64,000 bases of DNA. Origin: Alviniconcha marisindica (lineage: Eukaryota > Mollusca > Gastropoda > Provannidae). The first letter of the stretch is position 1. Every line of letters begins with the position of its first letter. Location: contig JABMCL010000968.1 in assembly GCA_018857735.1 (NCBI GenBank), positions 872,501 to 936,500 of the forward strand. Reading direction: 5' to 3'. The notes under the pieces are model-generated. The model was not told the origin of the DNA and did no database searches. It saw nothing but the letters and a program-made list of their open reading frames with translations. This document shows positions 24,601-35,900 of this stretch, in pieces. The position numbers and the translations under genes are program-made.

Positions 24601-25913
24601 GTTGACCTGTGTGTGACACTTAGCTGTGCCCTTCAGGGTTATGTACCTGTACTTTGTACAAACCTGTTGACCTGTGTGCAACACCTAGCTGTACCCTTCA
24701 GGGTTATGCACCTGCACTTTGTACAAACCTGCTGACCTGTGTACGACACCCAGCTGTACCCTTCAGGGTTATGTACCTGTACTTTGTACAAACCTGCTGA
24801 CCTGTGTATGTACCTGTACTTTGTACAAACCTGTTGACCTGTGTATGTACCTGTACTTTGTACAAACCTGTTGACCTGTGTGTGACACCTAGCTGTACCT
24901 GTCAGGGTTATGTACCTGTACTTTGTACAAACCTGTTGACTGGTGTGCGACACCTAGCTGTACCCTTCAGGGTTATGCCCCTGTACTTTGTACAAATCGT
25001 TTGACCTGTGTATGTACCTGTACTTTGTACAAACCTGTTGACCTGTGTGCAACTCTTAGCTGTACCCTTCAGGGTTATGTACCTATACTTTGTACAAACC
25101 TGTTGACCGGTGTGTGACACTGACACCCCTCAACGCCCTTCCCCCTCCCACCCTCCTCTCTCCCACCCCCTCCCCACTGAGAATGTTGCCAGGTCTTACC
25201 GGGTCTCAGCGTAGGTGGCATCTTCGTTGATGCCGATGTTGAAGAGGGTGGGACACACGCTGACCTGGTGGCCCTTCTGGATGTCCTCCGGCAGCTGCTC
25301 AAACAACCCGGCCTGGATTGGCACGTGGACGCACAGCGTGTGCCTGCAATGGGCCCACAACAGGTTTGCTTCACTCGCCTGGCATACATTACAATTGCGT
25401 GCACAAGTCACAGGGGGCAAGGACCCCAAAGCAACATAGCAGAGGAAGTAGATATATGTATATATGTCCGAGTGCAACATATGTATGTATCCTAAGGCAT
25501 AGCCTGCTAGTGACAGATCTGCAGACATGCATCACAGGACACCCCCCCCCCCCCCCCCCCCCTGCCCCCCCTCCCCCGACCACTACCCCACCCCCCTTTG
25601 TTTTGAAAAATTACATTGAAACTGGTGCAGACTGTCACATTTTGATGGAAAATTCAGCAGTTTCTTTGACATGTGAAGTTTTCCCCATAGGGAAGCAATT
25701 GCTGTGCACAAAACTATGCAGCCAATTCCCACCATTAGTAAAGGAAGATGACATGATCACAACCAGTCCCTGAACTTTAAATGTACACTGTTGTTAAGGT
25801 AGAAGCTCTGTCAAATTGCACAAGCAATGCTAATGCTAAATGGGACCAGAGCACAGCAAAAACAGTACCTGTTGAAGTCTGGATGGGGTCCATCTTTGAT
25901 GTGGCTGTCAACA

Positions 25914-25961
<48 letters not shown>

Positions 25962-26901
25962 ACCATGAATCTTTGTAAGCATGCCTTCTCTTAGATAACA
26001 CACAGGAACAATTAGACAAAAGATGATGCCTAGTACAATAGTATAACCATCATTATCAGTTTGCCCTCACTCAGAAAGCACAAAGCAATGAGAAAAAAGA
26101 CGTACTTAGTTTTGTAAGTTTTCAAAACTATAAGACTTAAACTACAGATGAGTTCAATGACAAAGAAGTCTGTCAAACCTGAATCACTGCTAAATACTGA
26201 AGTCAGTGTTTCAGTATCAGACAGAAATAAAAAAGAAATATTACCACACACACACACACACACACACAAAAAAAAAAATCATAAAAAAAAGAAGAAGAAT
26301 GGCATAAGGAAACAGCCCAAGAGAACAACAAAGGACAATGACCTGATAAGAAAATAATAATATTGACCAGAGGAACCTAATTATAACAAAGCAGCCATCA
26401 AGACAGCCTCTCCTTAGAACGTTGTAAACAAGCAGAAAGACAACAGCAGTATCAGAATGAGCCAGAGAGAGAGAGAGAGCCCCCAGCCATCCCACCCCCA
26501 CATGTACAACCTGCGTAAACCCCTCAGCTATTGAGCTACGCTTTCCATCTTAGCCCACGCCTCTCAAAAAAAGTTTTTAACTCAGCGAATTCTCTCCATA
26601 GAACTTGTCCCCTTTGCTCTTCACTGCGACTTGGAATAGGTATGACCCTTTCCCGCAGCGCATAGGGGTGCACATACATGGCTCCTCTCGGTTGGAAGAG
26701 TGCAGTTTGGACAGACGGCTGTTGGTCACTGGTATATGAAGGGAACTTAATACATATGTCTACATTATATCTACACATCTCCCTGCTACCTTCCCATGGA
26801 GATGATGAGGTATGTATCGGCTCCTCTTGGTTGCAAGATTCCAGTTTGGACAGGTGGATGGTCGGTCACATGCACATGAAGGGAACTTAATACATATGTC
26901 T

Positions 26902-26942
<41 letters not shown>

Positions 26943-29900
26943 TGCCTGCTACCTTCCCATGGAGATGGTGGGGTATGTGTCAGCTTCAGTCTCGGCCATC
27001 ACAAACTGCAGCTTGACGAAACTCAGATCTTCCGTGGCGACAGCCATGTCCTCGATCATTCCCATCTCGTCGCTGAAGCAGCTGAGCAGCCCCTCAAACT
27101 GCACCAGCAGGCCGCAGTGCAGCAGCTGCTGCATCATGCGCTTTGACGTGAAGTCCGGGCGCTCCACCATCGCGCACACCCCTGCCACCAGCGCTGAAAT
27201 CTAGACACAGATTGACGGACAGTGCCCTTTCAGTACACAGTCTGTAACCATGGAATTGCTCCTGAAGATGGCATGCAGCCATCTGAATCAGAATGGACAG
27301 GGACACAGCATATGCATGCATTTATGTGTGAGCAGAAAAAGAACTGCACACGCAAAATCTTGGTTCTTGAACTCTGGCTTTGATTCTAGCAACCAGTCAG
27401 CCACAGAAGGCCATATCTGGGTAAAATATGAATAAAACCTCAGAATTTCAAAGGAGGAATGAAAAAACAGAGCAACTTTTTGCCCAAGTCTGCTGACAGT
27501 GAGTGAGTTACACTGACAACTGCTGTCCACAGACCGACAAGTGCAGCACTATCTGGAGGACCTGTGCTGTAAAATGGAACTCTGCTGACTCCACATTCAC
27601 AGCAAGGCACGACAATTAACCCCTTCACTGCCCCAGCCTGTACAATTTCCGGGCTGAAAAGTACACACATACACGCCTCCAAACAGTGTATTTGATGGTC
27701 CTGTAACAGATCTACTTTCAATACTGTGCATTTTGACATAAATCCTTTCACTTGCTCATGACAAGGGGACAGAAAAGCTTTAATGGTTTCAAATTTGGCA
27801 CTGTCAGCGGTCGTTTTCTGAGTGACAGTGCGGCAGGCATGGCAGTAAAAGGGTTAACCCTCTTGCATTCATATTCTGACCAATCAAACTCCCCCTAGTT
27901 TTCATATCCTTTTCGTTTTTTTACACGGTTGTGTTATTTAAGAATCCATAACTAGCGTGTGCCACGTCCTACGATGTCGATATTTGGCTCACATGTTCAG
28001 TGAGTCCGGCACTTCAAAGTCCAGGCAGTATTGTGTGCCTGATGGTGCATGGTCATGTCATTGTCACTATTTTTTTCTCACATAAACTTGATAATTTCAT
28101 GGTGACAGTATTGTGTTAGGATGCCCACATGCACTAAGCTACGAATCATGCACTTGTGAGTTCTGAAATCATAGTTGGGGCCTACCTGGCTAGTCTCCTT
28201 TCAATCCTGAATCAGCAGGTCTCGATGAAATTGTCACAAACGTCACAGAAAAACTGTCGCCACGTACACATGAAATGTCAATAAAATTGTTCAGCACTTT
28301 TTACAGATGGTTACTTTGTGTTCCTTTGAAAAAATATCTGCACCAGTAATTACATGCATGACTGTCACCCAACACTGTCCATGATAAAAACTCACCGTCC
28401 GTTCACAAATGGTGTCACATGTTGTCGCCAGTGTCCTCACAGGTAAGTCAAGCTTGTGACAACTGTATAAAACGCTACTGGCCATGACTGACAATGTTCT
28501 GGTTGTGGTAGTCCCGAAAGCAGTCATTCCTGAAGCGAAAGTAGTGTTCTCTCGGCCGTGACGACCAGTGTAAATATCAAAGGACACACAGTAGCCACTG
28601 TCAGCTTTGCACATTTCCCACACCTTTATGTCCCACTTCGTTGGTTTTGCAGGCATGTACCATTTGAAAAATATTCGGCCTTTGTAGCCGATCATGGCCT
28701 CGTCAACGCTTAGATCCCATCCAGGATGGAAATTGACCTTGAACAGCGGCAGGATCTACTCGATGAATGGCCTGATCTTGTAGAGGGGATCTTGTAGAGG
28801 GGGTCATACTCTGGGCTGTCATGGCCAGGTGTTTGGGATGTGTCCCGCAGGTGAAAATCCTGGTTCAGTTTGAAGAATCTCGTCTTCGTCATAACGCTGC
28901 TGACCCATGGGTCGGTGAACCTTGGGTCTGTTGACCAGTAACACCAAAGACGGGGTTGGTGTTTGATACCCATCATGATCAGGATGGACAGGTACGCCCC
29001 GATTTCCTCAGGTGTAGTTTTTGTCCAGATGGGATCCGGCCCCTTTGCTGCGATCTTCTGACGCGCATACAAATTTGTTTGCTCTGCAGCAGCAACATTA
29101 AATGTTTCTGGGAGGAACAAAAACAAAAAAATCCAAGGGTTTGGCTGTGTCTGGCAAGCTGTGATTCGGGCCAGTAGGCTGCTCAAACTCTCTCAGCTGT
29201 GTCGCATTGGTGGCCGGCCGCCATGTTGTTTGAAGCGATGCAAGGGGGACATCATCGTCTGGATCGCTATCCACCTCCATCTCTTCATCAGACCTGTTAC
29301 CAACTTCAATATCTGATTCTCCCAAGTCTTCTCTTTCAGATTTCTCAACATCTTTTAGGATTTCTTCTAGCTCCTCTTCAGTATAATCCAACATTTCATC
29401 CTCAACGCTAGCAGACGCCATTTTCCCCCTGACCTCGGTAGTGAATGAAAAGAATTCGGTCGGTGCCAGACCATCTTTTTCATGAATGAACTGCCTTTGA
29501 CCCTCCCACTGTGTTATTTTTTATTTCACTGGACACTGCTGGGGATTCTCCTAAACTTTGGTTTGGCTGAGGGAAGTAGCATGGTGTTCGCACATGATGG
29601 AAAACTACTGAGCACGTGCTGCCAGCTGCGGCCTGTATGAAGCCTAGCTGGTATGAATGCAAGAGGGTTAATGCGTTGCCCAGTTGCAAATAGCAAACTG
29701 CTGCTACGTTTTATTCAGGTATCGTAAACCCTGACGGCAGCAACTGAGATCTTCTGTGCCAAGAGCAGCGGCCTCCATCACTTCAACCTCACTGCCATAG
29801 CTCTCTACTAAATCCTTACTTATTTTAAAGAAAGCCACAACCGCTGTGTTAAACTATTACCTGAAAACTGCAGTTGCTGCTACTTTCAGTTTATTTGGTT

Positions 29901-32900
29901 TCTTGTTCTTCTCCATAGTGCGTGCCGCCAATTACTTTGAACGCGTTTACACATCTTCTCTCCGACTTAAAGCCAAATTCTTCAACGATGACACTAAAAA
30001 TGAGCTTACATGACAAGAGAGGGAGAATACCTGCTGATACTTACTGCGTGAGAGTTGACAATATCCCGCCGGTACTTTATTTCATGCATTTTTTGAATGC
30101 TGTCCTTGTTTTCCTGCAATCACACAGGAAGACGTTTCGTCAGGGATGAAATATGGCCCTAAACATTTGACGGGCCACTATGTACATTAAAAAACATGAC
30201 AAGAGAGGGAGACAGGTGAGAGCTGTCCAGCTGATGCAAGTTATATCCGCCATGTATCAGTTGTCTGGCATGTATCAGTTGTCCAGTTGATACAAGTTAG
30301 ATCCGACATGTATCAGTTGTCTGGCATGTATCAGTTGTCCAGCTGATACAAGTTAGATCCGACATGTATCAGTTGTCTGGCATGTATCAGTTGTCCAGCT
30401 GATACAAGTTAGATCCGACATGTATCAGTTGTCTGGCATGTATCAGTTGTCCAGCTGATACAAGTTAGATCCGACATGTATCAGTTGTCTGGCATGTATC
30501 AGTTGTCCAGCTGATACAAGTTAGATCCGACATGTATCAGTTGTCTGGCATGTATCAGTTGTCCAGCTGATACAAGTTAGATCCGACATGTATCAGTTGT
30601 CTGGCATGTATCAGTTGTCCAGCTGATACAAGTTAGATCCGACATGTATCAGTTGTCTGGCATGTATCAGTTGTCCAGCTGATACAAGTTAGATCCGACA
30701 TGTGCCAGTTGTCCAGCTTGTTAGTCAGATCCGACATGTGTTAGTTGTCTGGCATGTATCAGTTGTCCAGTTGATACAAGTTAGATCCGACATGTATCAG
30801 TTGTCTGGCATGTATCAGTTGTCCAGCTGATATAAGTTAAATCCGACATGTATTAGTTGTCCGGCAAATACAAGTTAGATCTGGCATGTATCAGTTATAT
30901 GGCATGTATCAGTTGTCCAGCTGATACAAGTTAGATCCGACATGTATCAGTTGTGAGGCTGATGCAAGTTAGATCCAACGTCTATCAGTTGTCCAGCTGA
31001 TGTTAGTTAGATCCGACATGGATCAGTTGGCTGGCATGTATCAGTTGTCAAGCTGATACAAGTTAGATCCGACATGTATCAGTTGTCGAGTTGATGTTAG
31101 TTAGATCCGACATGTATCAGTTGTTTGGCTAATGCAAGTTAGATCCGGCATGTATCAGTTATATGGCATGAAATTGAGCTGATACAAGTTAGATCCGACA
31201 TGTATCAGTTGTCTGGCTGATGTTAGTTAGATCCGAATGTATCAGTTAATGGCGTGCATCAGTTGTCCAGCTGATACAAGTTAGATCCAACATGTATCAG
31301 TTGTTTGGCTAATGCAAGTTAGATCCGACATGTATCAGTTGTTTGGCTAATGCAAGTTAGGTCCGGCATGTATCAGTTATATGGCATGTATCAGTTGTCA
31401 AGCTGATACAAGTTAGATCCGACATGTATCAGTTGTCTGGCTGATGTTAGTTAGATCCGATATGTATCAGTTAGATGGCGTGCATCAGTTGTCCAGCTGA
31501 TACAAGTTAGATCCAACATGTATCAGTTGTTTGGCTAATGCAAGTTAGATCCGACATGTATCAGTTGATATGGCTAATGTATCAGTTGGGCCGCTGATTA
31601 CAAGTTATGATCCGACATGTATCAGTTGTCAAGCTGATGCAAGTTAGATCCGACATGTATCAGTTGTCTATGGGTGATGCAGTTAGATCCGCATGTATCA
31701 GTTAGATGGCATGTATCAGTTGTCCAGCTGATACAAGTTAGATCCGACATGTATCAGTTTGTTTGGCCTAATGCAAGTTAGATCCGACATGTATCAGTTA
31801 TATGGCATGTATCAGTTGTCAAGCTGATGCAGTTAGATCCGACATGTATCAGTTGTTTTGGCCAGCTGATGCAAGTTAGATCGACATGATTTCCGGCATG
31901 TATCAGTTTTGATCCAGCATGTTCAGTTGTCACTGATGCAAGTTAGATCCAGTATGTCCTGATGAGTTAGTCCGACATGTATCAGTTGTCAGCATGTATC
32001 AGTTGTCAAGCTGATGCAAGTTAGATCCGACATGTATCAGTTGTCCAGCTGATGCAAGTTAGATCCATGACATTGTACAGTTGTCAAGTTGTCGCAGTAT
32101 CAGTTGTCCAGCTGATGCAAGTTAGATCCGACATGTATCAGTTGTCCAGCTGGTATGCAGTTAGGGTCCGACATGTATCAGTTGTCCAGCTACAAGTAGA
32201 TCCGACTGTATCAGTTCAGCTGTAGTGTATATCAGTTGTCCAGCTGATCAGTTGTCCAGCATGTATCAAATTGTCAGCATGTATCAGTTGTCCAGCTGAT
32301 GCAAGTTAGATCCGACATGTATCAGTTGTCCAGCTGATGCAAGTTAGATCCGCATAGTATCAGTTGTCCGCATGTATCAGTTGTCCAGCTGATGCAAGTT
32401 AGATCCGACATGTATCAGTTGTCGGCAGTAGTATCAGTTGTCGGCTGATGCAAGTTAGATCCGACATGTATCAGTTGTCTGGCAGCTATCAAATTAGATC
32501 CGAGCAAGTACAGTTTCGACATGTATCAGTTGTCAGACCTGATGCAAGTAGATCCGACATGTACCATTGTAGGAGGTGATGAAGTTAGATCCCGACAGAC
32601 ATTGCACTGGACATGTCATCATTGTCAGCGATGAAGTTAGATCAGCAGCACAGCATTGACCATCTGGTAGAGGTAGAGGGAGACAGAACACACACTGACC
32701 ATCATGGTGGAAGGTGAGGAAGGGAGACAGACACCACACTGACCATCATGGTGAGGAGAGGGAGACAGAACCAGCACTGACCATCATGGTGAGGAAGAGG
32801 AGACAGACACACCATGACCATCATGGTAGGTGAGGAAGGAGACAGACACACACACTGACCATCATGGTGGAGTGAAGGAGACAGACACACCACTGACCAT

Positions 32901-35900
32901 CATGGTGAGGAATGAGGGAGACAGACACACCACTGACCATCATGGTGAGGAAGGTGAGGAAGAGGGGACAGACACACACACTGACCATCATTGAGGTGAG
33001 GAAGAGGGAGACAGACACACCACTGACCATCATGGTGAGGAAGAGGGAGACAGACACACCACTGACCATCATGGTGAGGAAGGTGAGGAAGAGGGAGACA
33101 GACACACACACTGACCATCATGGTGAGGAAGAGGGAGACAGACACACAGCACTGACCATCATGGTGAGGTGAGGGGAGACAGACACACCACTGACCATCA
33201 TGGTGAGGAAGGTGAGGAAGAGGGAGACAGACACACACACTGACCATCAGTGGGGTGAGGAAGAGGGAGACAGACACACACACTGACCATCATGGTGAGG
33301 AAGAGGGAGACAGACACACCACTGACCATCATTGGGGGGAGGAAGAGGGAGACAGACACACACACTGACCATCATGGTGAGGAAGGTGAGGAAGAGGGAG
33401 ACAGACACACACACTGACCATCATGGTGAGGAAGAGGGAGACAGACACACACACTGACCATCATGGTGAGGAAGAGGGAGACAGACACACAGCACTGACC
33501 ATCATGGTGAGGAAGGTGAGGAAGAGGGAGACAGACACACACACTGACCATCATGGTGAGGAAGGTGAGGAAGAGGGAGACAGACACACCACTGACCATC
33601 ATGGTGAGGAAGAGGGAGACAGACACACACACTGACCATCATGGTGAGGAAGAGGGAGACAGACACACAGCACTGACCATCATGGTGAGGAAGAGGGAGA
33701 CAGACACACAGCACTGACCATCATGGTGAGGAAGAGGGAGACAGACACACAGCACTGACCATCATGGTGACGGCTGAGGGAGACAGACACACAGCACTGA
33801 CCATCATGGTGAGGAAGGTGAGGAAGAGGGAGATCTTGGCGGACACCAGGTCCACAAATGTCTGCAGCTTGGCCACACTCTCCTCCACCTCCGTCTGCCA
33901 CAACTCTGGGTCTGGGTCCCCGCCATGACCCGTCAGCCCCTCCACCAGGGAGATGAGACAGACCACGGCCGCCTCCAGGTTCAACCGAGTCACCTCCTGC
34001 AAAGGGAGATCGTTTTAATCAAAATAATAACAGGTGCATTTCTCATGCACTGAATCCCTCCCTGATACAGGCGTGAGGCTCAAAGTACTGTGTTGACAAA
34101 AGTACGAAACCTAATGCGCTCTGGCGCTCACCCTCTTTAGCATGCACACACCTAAAATAGCATGTATACACATGACTGTACATAACACATGTGCAGTATC
34201 ACTACCCCATGCCTCCCCCTCTCTCAGCTTTGCCCCCCCCCACCCCCCTCCCCCCCCCCACCGCCATCAGACACACACACACTGCTCACCATCACTAGTT
34301 TTAACTGTCTGCATAAACCCACACTCATCCCCATCTGGCCCTGAATCTCCACAACATGCATCTGTTGACAAGCTGCCGGGAGATGAAATGCCCCCCCCCC
34401 CCCCCCCCCCCCCCCCCCACTGATGTAGGTTTGACAAAAGTGTGGGGGAAGCCCATGATTTTGAAAGATTTTCCTGAATGTTTTTTTCTCTCTCTCAGTC
34501 TCACTTGCGTACGATCAGCCTGGCCCTGTTCCCCTTTTATGAGGTTAAGTTCACCTAAAGGAAATGATTTAGAACTGTTGGACAAAACTAGTGTTCGAAA
34601 GAATGGGTTGTCCTGTCTGGTGTGTTGATTAGCTGATCACGGTCTGTCACTCAAATCTTGGTGACCTTCACTTGGGAGAGCAGATATGACCATAATTATG
34701 TCCCTACCAATGTTTTTTTGTGTCTTTTTTTCTTAGAAGTCAACACCAAAAAGGTGACATGCTAGCTGTCATGGCAAAGACCACAGGCTGTTTTGCTCTG
34801 GACCTCCAACGTGACCTGCCCATGCCTCTAGCGCTGCTCATCTCATCATCTGATCACCTTTTGACTGTATGTGTATGTGTCTGTGTGTGCGTGCGCGAGT
34901 GAGTGCGTGCAGCGTTCTCACACAAGCTTTTTTGACTGGGTTCTGGTTCTCGTACTGGGCTACATACTCCAGTTTGAAGAAATAGCACATAAAAGTGTAC
35001 ACTATTATTATTATTATTATTACATTATTTCCTGTTGAGACCTTACATGTCACTGGAATGTAACACGGACCTGGGCCATCTCGTGACCCACAAATCAAAG
35101 GCAACACACAAGACTGCTGTAGTGATCACGTGTGTAACACACCTGGGTTTGTCATGGCCCATCAAACACTGAGCACTGACCGGCCTCAAGGCCATCTTGC
35201 CCATGGTTCTATGTTTGGGCCCTTGATGAAGATGCCGGGGTGATCACATGCACGCAATGCACCTGGGTTTGTCTTTGAGCCATCAACTACAGAGCACTGA
35301 CTGGCCTCAAGGCCACCTTACCCAGGGCTCTGTGTTTGGGCCCTTTGGGGCCCTTGACGAACATGCTATAGTGATCGCATGCGCCTATTGCACATGGGTT
35401 TGTCTTGAGCCATCCACTACCGAGCACTGACTGGCCTCAAGGCCACCTTACCCAGGGCTCTGTGTTTGGGCCCTTTGGGGCCCTTGACGAACATGCTATA
35501 GTGATCGCATGCGCCTAATGCACACGGGTTTGTCTTGAGCCATCCACTACCGAGCACTGACTGGCCTCAAGGCCACCTTACCCATGGTTCTGGGTTTGGG
35601 CCCTTGACAAGGATGCTGTAGTGATCACATGCACGCAAAGACCCGGGTTACTGAGCACAGACTGGCCTCAAGGCCACCTTACCCATGGTTCTGGGTTAGG
35701 GCCCTTGACAAGGATGCTGTAGTGATCATATGCACACAAAGACCTGGTTACTGAGCACAGACTGGCCTCAAGGCCACCTTACCCTTGGTTCTGGGTTTGG
35801 GCCCTTGACAAGGATGCTGTAGTGATCACATGCACACAATGCATCTGGGTTAGTCTCGACCCATCAACTACCGAGCACAGACTGGCCTGAAGGCCACCTT

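Noticed and set aside
22900..25125. Splice-junction seeding for the 65-bp array
   Set aside because: CAACAGGTTTG in the reversed unit matches the exon 16 start for only about six bases, within chance; I do not count it with the seeded arrays.
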